Position numbers and translations under genes: made by a program
In this document: positions 39,009-51,860 of the stretch, piece by piece
How the letters are laid out: each line of letters begins with the position of its first letter
Numbering within the stretch: position 1 is the first letter of the stretch
Source of the DNA: Ecdyonurus torrentis
Taxonomy: Eukaryota; Arthropoda; Insecta; Ephemeroptera; Heptageniidae
DNA: 64,000 nt
Direction: 5' to 3'
NCBI GenBank assembly: GCA_949318235.1
Contig: OX439132.1
Location: 12,619,624 to 12,683,623, forward strand
Notes under the pieces: generated by a model
Seen by the model: the letters and a program-made list of their open reading frames with translations, nothing else
Database searches by the model: none
Told to the model about the DNA's origin: nothing

Positions 39009-39330
39009 AGTCTGCGGCCCGCAAATGATTTCTAAGGTCCGATTTGGCCCGGCATACAAAATGAGTTTGACACCCCTAGACGATCTCATTGAAAAAAAAA
39101 AGTGGTTTTGACCTATAAGCAAAGTTAAATTCAGTGCCATACCTACATTTTAATTTGTTGCATAATGAATTCATTATGCAACAAATTAAAATGTAGGTAT
39201 GGCACTGAATTTAACTTTGCTTATAGGTCAAAACCACTTTTTTTTTTCAATGAGATCGTCTAGGGGTGTCAAACTCATTTTGTATGCCGGGCCAAATCGG
39301 ACCTTAGAAATCATTTGCGGGCCGCAGACT
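39009..39330. repeat. Perfect palindrome, 2 x 161 bp, at the element centre
   Basis: The sequence is its own exact reverse complement about GAATTC at 39167-39172, including a matching 10-base A/T run. Pairing ends abruptly just outside these limits. Its axis (39169.5) is about 107 bp left of the axis of the outer arms (near 39277), so it is a separate inversion event. Each half ends inside a hAT-like terminus. Confidence 0.95.
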
Positions 39331-39608
39331 TTCAGTGAGGGGTGGACAGGGCCCCGCCGGAGTAAATTTTTTTCAAAAAGGGGGCGTGGCTATTAATTTT
39401 TATGCAAATAATATAAGTTTAATTGAAAATATTAACATTGTTAATTTTAAAATCATGAAAAAGTGGGACCAAATCTGTAATTATACATTTTTTTTAATTA
39501 TTATGTTTTATTTAATTTAATTTTTTTTTTAATCGGAGGTTCCGCGGGCCGCACAAAATGACCTCGCGGGCCGCATGCTACCCGCGGGCCGCGTGTTTGA
39601 CACCCCTG
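39261..39608. mobile_element. hAT-like MITE in the spacer, about 348 bp
   Basis: The left end TAGGGGTGTCAAAC and the right end (other strand) CAGGGGTGTCAAAC are inverted. Both are followed by CGGGCC(GCA)-rich subterminal sequence (GCGGGCCGCA several times near 39310-39595). These termini are typical of hAT-superfamily MITEs. No 8-bp duplication is seen at the present borders, as expected if later rearrangement copied the left end into the central palindrome (partial inverted copy at 39009-39078). Confidence 0.6.
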
Positions 39609-39860
39609 CGATAGAACAAGATTATTATTATAATAATATTTATTTTTAAAATCGTAAAATATTAATAATTTAAAGTGGCTTTTTAGTACCAGTCCCTATT
39701 GAAACGAAAAAGTGTCTCATTATACACTGGTAAATATATACTACTGTTTTTGTTAATATAGTTATGTTATGAGTATATGAGTCTCACCGAAAAATTATCT
39801 GGCTATAGAAAAAAAAAGTATATACTTACATTATAAATTTGTGCACGGTCAAAAGCATAC

Positions 39861-39945
39861 CTCTTTTTCAGCACAATTTTTCAATGCAACATAAATAACA
39901 TAATCTATATCAGGTTAAATTGCTTGATAATAATAACGTGTGTTA
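39861..39945 (+). repeat. Partial direct copy of right-arm sequence in the spacer
   Basis: Resembles 40843-40919 in the same orientation: both run from CTTTTT-C-GCACAATTTTT through AATGCAACATA and GCTTGATAATAA to AACGTGTGTTA, with indels. It is a diverged third copy of arm sequence lying inside the spacer. Confidence 0.65.
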
Positions 39946-40052
39946 GAAGGCACAATTTTTGTTTACTTTTTTTTTTTTTTACCTTGGCTGCAATTTTAAG
40001 TCGCGGAACACTTTGAACAAAAAACCTGTCTAATATTCAAAAATTGCATCAG

Positions 40053-40244
40053 CGTTGATTTGGTCGGAGTCATTGATTTCTGATTTATTTTTCATTCACG
40101 AAATGGCAGATATGCAGTATTATGACGTCACAGCTCACTGGTCTACGCGTGCGAGAACAAGCGAGCTGTGACGTCATAAAACCGCATCTGCCATTTCGTG
40201 AATGGAATATAAATTGAAAATCAATGACTCCGGCTAAATCAACG
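40053..40244. mobile_element. Palindromic MITE nested in the right arm
   Basis: Mirror copy of 38311-38504 as expected for arms of one inverted repeat. Both TGACGTCA octamers are kept. One shoulder differs from the left-arm copy (ATGCAGTATT where the left arm implies ATGCGGTTTT), one of the few arm-to-arm differences. Confidence 0.75.
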
Positions 40245-41494
40245 TTGATATTTAGGTATGTTAGGATATTAAGACTCCTTTTTTTCAATGTGTTCTACGC
40301 CAGTAATTTTATTATTTAGTAAAATATAATTATATTGTGTTAATAGTGGTGTTACCTTAAGTTAATACATTCGTTACAATTTCCTTAAATATTTTTGAAA
40401 ACGTAGGAATTGCCTATACTCTTTGTTACAATGTGCAATTTATTCTTAATCTTTTCCATTTTATATTATCATATTAAATCATTTATCTTAAATTAAATAA
40501 ATAAATATGTATATAAATATGTATAAGTACACCTTGGTGTTTAATAAATAAATAATTAATTTTATATTATCACCAATAATATAGATTTTTATTTTTAATT
40601 GAAATCGTATATTATGGCTTCTTAGGTGTATGAGTGGAAAATACTTTTTTTTTTTTTTTTTTTTTTTGTTGAAGTATTATTGAATAAAGACGAATATGTA
40701 TTGTATATATTTACAACTCTGTTAATGTCAAAGAAGGAATACCTGGCTCTAAAAATCAACATAGCATACATAGCATACAACATAGCATATTATATACATG
40801 CTATGTATATATACGACGAAAAATAAATAAATATTGTAATAGCTCTTTTTCTGCACAATTTTTTAATGCAACATACCAGGTTATATTGCTTGATAATAAA
40901 TTAATAATAACGTGTGTTACAAGTTACAAGTTTTTTTTTTGTTTGTTTGTTTTTTTTTTTTTTTTTTTTTTTGTGTGAATATTTTACCTATTAAATATTG
41001 TTTAAATATTTTAGCATCAGTTATACAATAAATAAAAATGACATTTGCATTCAGTAAAATTTACTCAGTTTAATGTTTCTGTACGAGGAAATTATATTTA
41101 AGCATGAAGCTCAAACAATTTTTTAAAGCTCATATTGAGCATGCTTCATCGCTTAAAACTTAAATTAAAATAAAAACATGGAAATGAAATATTATAAAAA
41201 AAGTAACAACAATAATATTTATTTTATATATATCTTATATTAAGCATGGAAATTTTCAAAATTCAAACTTTCATTCAATTAGTGTCCCATTATGCCCCAT
41301 GGACTAAATTACCCCACCTTCCCTTTACGTATATATATCGTTTCCTTTATTCACCTGGGTGCAAAAAGGAAAAGAGAAAGCGCACTCTAGTTATACGTAT
41401 TTGCATTTAAATATTCAATTCAAATCTTTCGCGCTACTTGAAATGCGCAATTGTGATTGGCTCTAAAGTTAATTAGTGAATATCTTAATTAATA

Positions 41495-41990
41495 TTCCAG
41501 CACAAACGTCAATCTTTACGGCATAAACCAGCACAAACGTAGCACAAACGATTCCCACCAAAATTTTTTCATTTTTGTGAGTGGGGGGGCTGGCGTCAAG
41601 TTGGCCCCCCTAATTAATTGCTAATTATCTCAGGAACGAAACCAGCACAAACGTCAAACTCTTCGGCACAAACCAGCACAAACGTAGCACAAACGATTGG
41701 CGTGAAAAAAATTTCAAATTTTGTTAGAGGGGGGGTTGGCGTCAAGTTAGCCCCCCCTCATTAAATTTTAATTAACTCTGTAATTAAAGTAGCACAAACG
41801 AAAATTTTTGCGGCACAAACCAGCACAAACGTAGCACAAACGATTGACGTGAAAAAAGTTTGAAATTTTAATGGAGGGGGGGTTGGCGTCAAGTTAGCCC
41901 CCCAAATTAAGATTCTAATTAACTCCCGCTAATTAGTAGCACAAACGAAACTTTTTACGGCACAAACCAGCACAAACGTAGCACAAACGA
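41495..41990. repeat. Four tandem subrepeats of about 146 bp, right arm
   Basis: Inverted counterpart of 36564-37075, read as AGCACAAACG-rich units separated by C-run/G-run hairpins. A single-base difference from the left arm is visible near 41523 (GGCATAAACC for GGCACAAACC). Confidence 0.9.
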
Positions 41991-42044
41991 CACACAAATT
42001 TTCAATTAAAAGTTCGGGGGTGGGGGGGCTAACTTGACGTTCAT

Positions 42045-42053
42045 CTTATTGCA
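42045..42053. repeat. Target-site duplication, right (9 bp)
   Basis: CTTATTGCA, identical to 36500-36508. Flanking bases on both sides differ, so the duplication is exactly 9 bp. Confidence 0.92.
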
Positions 42054-43876
42054 CTGTCTGTGCTGTACAGAATATCACATACGTCTGCATGCGTATCTTG
42101 ATGGTTTATTTTCATGAGTTCTTTCCAATGATATTTATACGATATTATTATGTAATAATTTTTACAACCATGGTTATGTTATGTCCTCTAATATAAACTT
42201 TTTATATCCTGAAAAAAAAAAAAGAATTCCAAGTTCTAATACGATTTTCTTTAAAAATAATTTTACTATTCTAAAATATGATCCTTATCCGTGAATGCGA
42301 TATTTTGCAAATTCTTATGATATCCACCATGCTATCAACATTGACAGGTGATTGTTATTTAAAAAAATGTGTATTAGCATTAACAAATAAATATATATCC
42401 AACCAAAAATAAACCAAAGAAACTTAAAAAAATATATTTAATAATACTTCCACTGCTTAAAATAAAAATATTCTAACACAAAATGTAATTAAGTTTTAAA
42501 AATAACGATCGTCTAGAAAATTCTATATAAAAATTATGTGAAAATACATACCTAATTTATAACTATTTTACGTGAAAAATTTAAAATATTTCAAATATGT
42601 GTGGCATATTTAAAATATTTATTATATATTAATTCGGATATAAAAACGCTATCAACGACATTTTTGACAAAAGTTTATTTGATTATGCAGTTCAACGACA
42701 TTAGACAATAAAAAGTTTTTATTTTAAAATTCAGTGATGTTAATTTCTAAGTATGAGTCACAATATGTTACACCAAAGAAAATTACTTTTAATTACATAC
42801 TTTGCATAATATAATCTTTTATTAAAAACACAATGGACTAATTGTCCATTTTATTATCATTACATTAAGCTAATAAAATTTCACTTTTTTTATTTTAATA
42901 TTTCTGCTATATTTTTTTTAGTTATACATTTTAATTAAAATATTTTTGCAAACTTTTTAAATCGAATAATCTATTCATAAAATCTACACGTTGAGTGAAA
43001 GTAAAAAAAGTTATAAATTATTTATTCATGAACAATGTAAGGGCATAGAACATATTGCTTTGTGTTCATTATGTATAGTAAGTTATATACAGTGAAAATG
43101 AAGCATTTTGAATGCGAAGTCTGCTCTGAAAATAAATGTGCAAAGTTGCATGTTTGTTGTATATTTTGATATCACAACATACTAACCAGTGGGCAAAAAA
43201 CAATAAAATAAACAATCAACTTGCTCTGCACGATGCCATTTAGGTTAATATTACAAAATTATATTATTGTGTGTTTATCATACAAATTATTTATGGATAA
43301 CTCATAAATATTTGTACATTTTAATTTAGAGAAAAGTAGCTAAACTATATAAAATATTTATTTATTTATTTTATTTATTTGTCTAATATAAATACTAATA
43401 TTATAGAGTTTAAGTTCTATTTTACACAGCAAATAATATTATTTCATAAAACGTTAGCAAAATTATTAATAGTTTAAACCTCATCTTAAAATTTATATAG
43501 AGACTTAAATTATTATAACAATTTTAAGGTTTTCATTTATGGCCCATATATCTTAAATTTACAGGTTGACCCCATGACATTAGAAATTCAATGATATAAA
43601 TAAATTGGGACGCGTGACCATCATAAAAAAGGTGACAAATAATTATTAGGTCTTATAAGTTATAGACTTAATATATTTAAAAAAAAATCATATGTAGTTT
43701 GTAATTATTGCATGGTGATCTCGTAATTTTTTTTTATGCATACATATATTTGAAGCCATATTATCCTCATTATAATGGGTTCTATATAAGCGAATAAACA
43801 TTCCCTTTGTGGTTTACATGACGGTTCTACGTCAAACAATCTTATAGCACGTTTTAACCTAATCTCATTAAATCAC

Positions 43877-43911
<35 letters not shown>

Positions 43912-44008
43912 CGAAACAATTTTAGTAAAATTACTACTGGACCTCATTTTCAGCTTAAAAAAAAGTTAATATAAATACTGTAAGCAGTAGACATTTCATC
44001 AATAAATA

Positions 44009-44277
44009 CACGGAAAAAATACTACTAGGCAGGTACCCGTAAATTACAATAGGTAAATATCAACCTGGAATAGGTATTCGTATTGATATACTTCAATGTT
44101 ATACCTAATCTAGGTAAGACACACCTTTATTGTAGTATAATATGATACATCTGCATTATTATCATAGTATGGAATTATTGTAGTATAACTATATACTATA
44201 CCTATTTTAGACTAATATTTACTTTTTTGCAAATTTACAGGATTTATATATCTGGCATTGGTATAAATTTTTCCGTG
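44009..44277. mobile_element. MITE family A, copy 2 (about 269 bp)
   Basis: The ends CACGGAAAAAAT and ATTTTTCCGTG are inverted and match copy 1 at 19602-19858. The shared core includes CACACCTTTATTG, TATTGTAGTATAA and a TTTACAGGAT block before the right end. TA precedes the left end; the right flank is AT, so the duplication is not perfect here. Confidence 0.65.
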
Positions 44278-47200
44278 ATTTTGAAAAGATAGCTTTTTTA
44301 AATACGTATAACTCATATAACTTCTTTATTAAATAATATGTGGATTTTAAAATATTCAAAAACACATTAGTTACGTCAATAAAAAATTGGAACTTAAAAG
44401 TTTCATAATATCAAATGTTATGTAATAAATTGTTCATCCGTTAACATTATGCACAGATGATGGAGCTATCATTTTGATTAATACAAAAAAAATCTACTTT
44501 AAACCTATCAATATTCCCATCATTTTAATCTAAAATGCATAAATTTTACGCCACATGGTTTAAATTATTCATCAAGATTATAATCTACAATAGCATCATT
44601 TGGTCAGATTGACAGTTTCAATTTCAATTTTTTATTTTATGTTAACGCCTTAATATTTATTTGGAACACACTACAACTTAATTTCATAAGAAATCTACAG
44701 GGGATCGTAAAAAAAAAAAAAAATAATACACTTTATTTTCTTCTAGTCATTTATAGTCTAGAAACGTGCATAAACTATAGACTCAAGTGTTTATTTTAGT
44801 TACTTAATAAACAATAATATTAGTGGAATGAATGAAGTAACCTGTATAACGTTTTCATTTTCGTGATTTATATTTTTATAAATGATTTGTGTTGTTATGG
44901 TCAAATTTGTTAACTGTAGTCCAAAATGTGTTTAATAAGTATTTTCATTAGCATTTGAAGTAACTTATTGATGAAAATTAATAAAACATTGCTAGAGTAA
45001 GGGAGAAAAAAAAAAGTTAAAAATTATAATAAAATGAATATTATATTTGAAAAAGACTAAATTACAAGTTAAAAAAAAAAAAAAGACATTGCATGTTTTG
45101 TGATTTAATTTTTACATTTACATACTATAAATTTTCTATATTTTTTTTAACGAATTAGATTTACACTAAAACTCTACTTTATGTTGCACGAAGTTTTGAT
45201 GGGAGTTTTCAAAACTGTCTTAATTATTATTATTATTTTACTTATATTTTAATTGCTATACGTTAATTGTATTTTAAATTATATATATAGTTTAATTTTA
45301 AAAAACCTCATTATCAGCTCAACTGTGACAAACATCATTATAACTTAAGAGTTTTACATTTTCAAATTTTCCCTTAATTGTTGGGAAAGAAATATTTTAA
45401 AACGTATTTTATAAATAATAATTTGAAGAAATTACGAGAACGAAATAAAACTATATACATTACACAAAAAGTGCACGCACGCAGCTAAAAATATCTGCAC
45501 ATAAAATTACATAAGTTTAAAAGTGTATTTTATGCATTCAAAGAAGTGATTAGGTCATGATCAGAATTGCATACCTATTGCTAATCGACAATCGAATACT
45601 GATAGCCAATGAATCAACAATATATCCTGTAACTTGGCAACGATTTCCATATGACGTCATCAGTTATTAAATATGAAAATAAAATATTATTGCAAATATA
45701 TAAATATGTGCATGCAGTTCTGAATAAATAATATATAATATCCAGCACAAAAAAGAATCGAACTGTAAACAATTATATAGCGTATTTTAGTATTACATCA
45801 TATTAATGTGCATGAATTCAAAAACTGAATACATAAAGCCTCAAGCAGCCTCAACCTTCTTAAGTATTAAAAATAAATCTAGGTGGATAATATTCTATTA
45901 CATGGCATTGTATACGTATATGTGTAAGAAGTGAAATTATTTAACAATTTAATAAATTATTATATTTCTCAATATAATATACTAAGGTCAGAAATTTTCA
46001 GTAAACCATTAAGACTAATATAAAACAACAATTATGTCTATAAATAAATTAATAACAGTTATATATAAAAAAAAAATTGTGATTTTTTTTATAGCGCATT
46101 TAAAAATTAACTCCAACTTTGAATTGGAGAAAAGGTTATTGGCATGAAGAGGGATAGCTCTAAAACACTTTTGTTTATTTTCTTTGAAATTGGCACTTTA
46201 TTTAGCATTGAAAAGTAATACCTAAGTGAATAAATTTTAAAAATATATTTTATTTACTAATAATAATGATAATAACAAGTAAATATAAAAAAATTATAAT
46301 AATATTGCTTTAGTAATCTTATGCATGAACAAAAATAAATTCGTAATATTTATGCTAGCTCGTTTCCAGTAACATCTATTTTCTTTTAAATAAATTGTAT
46401 GCTATACTGCATAATAGTTGTTATTTAGCAGAAATATTATGCTGTATAGCATAATTAATTATCATGTTCCAATTTAGTAATAATTTTATGCTATAAAATA
46501 TTTTAAGTGCAGCATTAATTACGTCATTTCTATTCTTTTCTTGGTTATGCGAAGCATTCTACATTTTTTTTAAACATAATAATAGGAAATAATTTCATTT
46601 CTATAGTTTTCATTGTAATAAGTATAAAACTGTAGCAGGGAGTTTCTTAGAGGACCCGAAGTATTACTTCTTGATATAAATGTTCTAGTTAACTATTGCT
46701 ACTTGTGTGTAGATGATAGAAGGCTACAGTATTATTGTGTATAGGATGTGTGCGCATGACGTCATTCTTAATGCTTTTCGATGCTCTTCTTGAGCAATGA
46801 ATAACATTGCTCACAGCATATGACAAATATGTAGTTTTTGGCCATTTTCTTAGGAAAATTAGATTTTTTTGGTTATTATTATTTTTCTTGCAAACTTGAA
46901 AAACTAATTCAACATGTTAAAATCATCAATGCTCTAAAAAAATATTGCAAAGTGTTTTTAAACTACCCAAATGAGTCATTTTCCTATACTGGCCCATGTT
47001 ATTTAGCGATCACTTATGGCGTTGACTTTAACTTATTCCCTATAGTTGCGGAAATATCAACACAAATTGTGTTCTTTCCATTTAAACACGAGTAAGATAA
47101 CATCTTTAAGCATTCAAATTCAACACGTTCTTTTCTCATAAGAATAGCATTGCAAATTTAGTGCGAATTTTTAAATGGTAAATTATATAGCTAAAATCAC

Positions 47201-50200
47201 GTGTACAATAGTTCTATATCTACACAATAGCCGTATATTTATTTAAAATACCAATTTAATATTTTAAAAGGTATGGTCTTACGTCAGTTTAACAGGGATC
47301 CGGAAGTTGGTCTGTGGTACAGTTAAAGGAATAGGGGTATAGGTAGCAATCTCTAATAAAAAAATAAATAATAATAATATTTACAAATTTAGATTATTAG
47401 ATTATTAGTCACGTTTAAGACACGTCTTGAAATATAATAAAAATTAAGAAACAAAAGAACGACGAATACATGACATTCATATATCATTTTATTAATATGT
47501 CAATCTAATATTATGTATACTTGTAATGCAGCCTACGCACCAAACCTGACGAGAAGAAACACAGGTGTTAATACGACTAAAAAAAGTATTCCATATTATA
47601 TAACCAACAGTCTGAGTGTCAAGATTCAGCCTATTTTTTTATAATAATATAATATATTATGCAACATTATATTATGATAAAATAGAAACTTTAAAGTATT
47701 TGGAAGAAAAAAAAATATTCTAACAGGTTCTATAGAAATAGTATTAGTTTAGTAGTGTATATATAGTAGTAGTAGTAGTATTTTTATGTGACATCATATT
47801 GATATAATTTCACTTTGCCCTACCTTATTTATAAAAGGTGATCCATTTCACCCAATAAAGAAAAAGAAAGTGAAAACAAATTTGTGAAAATTGTATCACA
47901 GCTTTTCCGCTGCTGGCGGTCGTTTTTAGCTTCAACCGACGCGTAGAGGTTATAAGTATGAACGAACATCGTTGTCGTTTTATATATACCTTGATACAAA
48001 CAGCTTATATATATATATATATGAGAGAAAGAAATAAAATAAAGACAAGAGAGAGAAAGTATTGCTAATGTTGGGTGTGAGTCCTTCAGGCCCCATCACA
48101 AGAAAACTAGATCAAGTAGGCAGGACATAACAAATAAACATGAAGTTTTTATTATAAAAACAAATGAATTTACACGTATTTAAAAGTGCTTGTTTTTTTG
48201 AATGTAAATAATTTTGTTTAACTTTTAAATCTAAAAATTTAAACACTTATTTTGATTGTGGTTTCTTGAACTTTTAATGTAGAACAACTAGTTAAATATT
48301 TGTTACCAGCTCTCAGTTTACAATTCAATTATATACTATATGAAATTTATATACATAATATATAAAGAATATACTATACGGTAGATATACTGTATTTAGA
48401 GTATTATGAACTAACAATTAAATATTGAAAGAATTCAAGTTTTACTTTAGCTTAGTATATATATGAAAGTTCATTTATCCATAACATTAAAATAATGATA
48501 ATAATAGTTTCAATTCATTAATTTAATTATCTATAAAAATTCAATTATTAAGCATTTTACAAGTTAACAATCCGCAAAAATTACTTTAAAACAACGGACA
48601 TTCAACTTACTTTCATCTTTCTCCATTTTAATATTTTGGTACGTATATGTGTATGAAAGTAATTAATTGCGTGAAGTACATGTACAAAATATTAAAAAAT
48701 TATTTTAAGTAACAAGATATCTAACATGCAAAATTATATTTAATAGTAAAATATGGTAGTAAATATGAATGTTTTCAAATATTGGAAATCAATCAAAATT
48801 TAACCACTTAGCCAATATTTTAATATAATATAATTAAGAATGAGCACAGAGAAAGAATAATAGTAATGATAATGAATATTGTATATAATAAACAATATAG
48901 TTGTATAGTATATTCTATTGTTCCTTTTTTTTGCAAGGATATTTCAAATATAACATGGTATTGACACTATATTGATGTATTGATTGATATTTTACCATTG
49001 TATTTATATGAGGACTGGTGTAAAATTTATAAATGAAATGTAAAATTAAATACATGTTATAAATGAACAAGTCAATAAAAAATCTTGTATGATCATATGA
49101 AAAGAAGAAATGTTGTGTAGAACCTAGTTATACCTCTTCTACAATAAATAAATAAATAATAATTTTTATTTAGTTTTTACTAATTCAAATACATCAATAT
49201 TACATTTTTAGCACATTAATATTTAGTTTATAAGATTAATTTTAAATAATAATAAATATATCAATTATTAATATATTACATTTGCCCACATAAAAAGTCC
49301 CTTTTTTTAATAAAAATGTTTTCTACAGCAATATACAATGCTGGATAGCAGTTTCTGAGTTACTAATTACTATGTTATGGAACAGAGTGACTTTGCAATC
49401 GAGCTTCATACATCTTATATGTATGTCTATAATGATGAAATCTAGCTTTGTTCTACAGTACTGGAACCAACATCGTGTATTTTCCAATCTCTTTTTCCGT
49501 GTACTATAGTATAATTTTTCATTATCAATACTTAACATTGATTTCAAATCATATATAATTCACATGAAACCAGTTTAATAACTGATCAAGTATTTTGTGT
49601 ATCTTACCATTATTATTTTTTTTTTCATGAGCACCCTATAGCTCAAACTTTATCGTGTTACCTTTCTTTAATATGTGAGCCATGGTTTTTAGTGATCCAC
49701 ATGCCTGGCAGTTCCGCGCGGCTGCTCCAGACTTGCAGACAAAAGGGCGTGCCTTAGGCAGGGCAACTTGAGTACCCACACCATCATACTCATTCTACAC
49801 ACACAACATCTGCAAAATTATACTTTGCATTTGATTGTTTTCAATCTAGGGTATAGAGAAATTATTTTTATATCATAACAAAAATCATCAAATATAAAAT
49901 AATCAATTGCTATATATTTTAAAGTAGTTGCCAAAAAAATAAGAAAGTAGACTAAAATTCAATTGAAAAGGTGAAAAATTAAAAATAGGTGATTTGAAAC
50001 TATGATCTAGAGTTTGATTTTTTTTTATACTTGATTGGTAATATTTCATTTATTTCTGAGAAAGCATTACAAAGCAAATTTTGACACTTTTTTTCTTCTT
50101 ATACAAAAGTGTGTTTTCTAAATGGTAATCGAAAATACGTATAATATTTCATTATTTTGAATTCTCAAACTATATGCTATAATATAACTAAAAAATTTGA

Positions 50201-51740
50201 ACCAAAAATACTGATTTAAGTAATGCACTGAAGCAATAATGTATAAAATTTAATATAAAATCAACAAATAACTTCACAATGTGAATGTAAGAATATTATA
50301 TATTTTCTTGGAAGAATTGCAATATTTTTCTCCACCCATCTTTTAAATATTCAAGCAAGTATGTGTAAAGTATACGTAACAAAACATAAAATTGCTATAT
50401 TTTTATATACATACTATATAGGAAATGTATTTTAAAATACATTTATACAGTTTTATGATAATAGTAAAAGTATAATATTATGTTATATATATAAAATATA
50501 GTATCGTCTCGTGCCAGAAATGAATTTAGATCTTTTGTTTCAACAAGTCTCTCAGTATATTTAATAAATCTTTCATACATATAAATGTCATTGTTTGTAA
50601 CTTTAAGAGCACACAATATACATACATAAAGTAAAAGTTTCATATTATACTATTATTATTTTTCTTCTTCTATACTCTGAAAGGTGATATAGTGAGAGAA
50701 TGATGATATAAAAGAAGTCTTCTTTTTTTATGCAATAAAGCATCTTATCTAATTTACAAATGCCAAAATGTGTGAAAAATGCGTCACGTTTTTAAACATT
50801 TCCTGGTTTTTAAAACTGTTTTTAGTATAAATATTTTCTTCTTTATAATAAAACAATGGCTTTAAAAAAGTATTTAATGTAAATTTTTAAAATAAATCAT
50901 TTTCTTATAGAAAAAAATAAGGAAGACTTCACTCTCTTTTATGTGTGTACTTTTTAAGTATGAATTGTTACTCTGCTTTTTTTTCCGTTTGTGTCAACTT
51001 AGGGTTTTCTTAAATAGATCGTTTTAGGAAAGTCGTTTTATAATATATAGCTTCTTACGTAAGTAGTTTGTTGTTTATAACATAACTATAAAAATAAACG
51101 AATAAATAATAGAAAAAAAAAGCAATGATGAAGTAATTATTAACTCATTAACCCCTTGTGGTGGTCAAGCTTGCCTCATTATTTGAAATTTGTTAAATAT
51201 ATGCCCAGAAGGACATTTTTATTATTATATAATTTTATATCTATATAGGCACAATATAGTAACAATGCGTTCTAGCAAGATATTGCAATACAAAATGAAT
51301 AATTGATGTGTGTTTTTTTGACATACACTACCAATTATCTTGTAAATAAATAATGAAAGTATACGTATGATTTTTTTTTTATTGGAATGCTATAATTACT
51401 ACGTTGAAATTCGCGCGAGTACTCATATGGTACGTACTAAATAATTATATATAACTACTCTGAATGTCAAGAATTTGTTTTGTGGTTTTTTCACGGACTT
51501 GAGCGTCATCAAAATTTCCTTGTCTGATATAAAAGGATATGGTTTAGTATTTTGTTTATTTGAATCATTTATCAATTTTAATGACTCCCCATTCATGTCT
51601 GTTAAAGGATATTGGTTTGAAAGAGGCGTCACACAGGGAAATTTAATTATAAATTATTTTTTTTGCAACATTTATAATAACTCATAAGACGTTTCTTAAT
51701 GATAATAATTTTATTGTGATCTAAAAATTAGGTCATATTA

Positions 51741-51860
<120 letters not shown>

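Larger units (their letters stand above)
36509..42044. mobile_element. Foldback-type (MULE-like?) non-autonomous transposon, 5536 bp
   Basis: Two inverted arms, 36509-38529 and 40026-42044, are near-identical over about 2.02 kb with only a few substitutions and 1-3 base indels; the sum of paired coordinates stays at 78553-78556. They begin ATGAACGTC and end GACGTTCAT, and a perfect 9-bp duplication flanks them. Long inverted ends built from tandem subrepeats plus a 9-bp duplication resemble Drosophila Foldback elements, and 8-11 bp duplications with long ends also mark Mutator-like elements. The 1.5-kb spacer (38530-40025) has no transposase, so mobility would depend on a partner elsewhere. 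The family assignment is inference; the structure and duplication are directly visible. Confidence 0.88.

Noticed and set aside
38952..39396. Identical short proteins encoded on opposite strands at 38952-39140 and 39199-39396
   Set aside because: They arise from the perfect palindrome and include hAT-like terminal sequence; not a gene pair.
36509..42044. Interpretation of the inverted structure as a Polinton/Maverick or as an assembly artefact
   Set aside because: There is no capsid, polymerase or integrase gene, and the duplication is 9 bp rather than 6. The exact duplication, arm-specific differences and two different symmetry axes argue against a simple read-inversion artefact, although long reads should confirm it.
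46838..47095. Open frame of 85 codons with mixed composition
   Set aside because: The least repetitive frame of the gene-free region, but it has no family resemblance, no promoter or splice context, and is of a length expected by chance.
49480..49510. TTTTTCCGTGTA, resembling the right end of MITE family A
   Set aside because: No partner left end or family core lies within the expected 260 bp.
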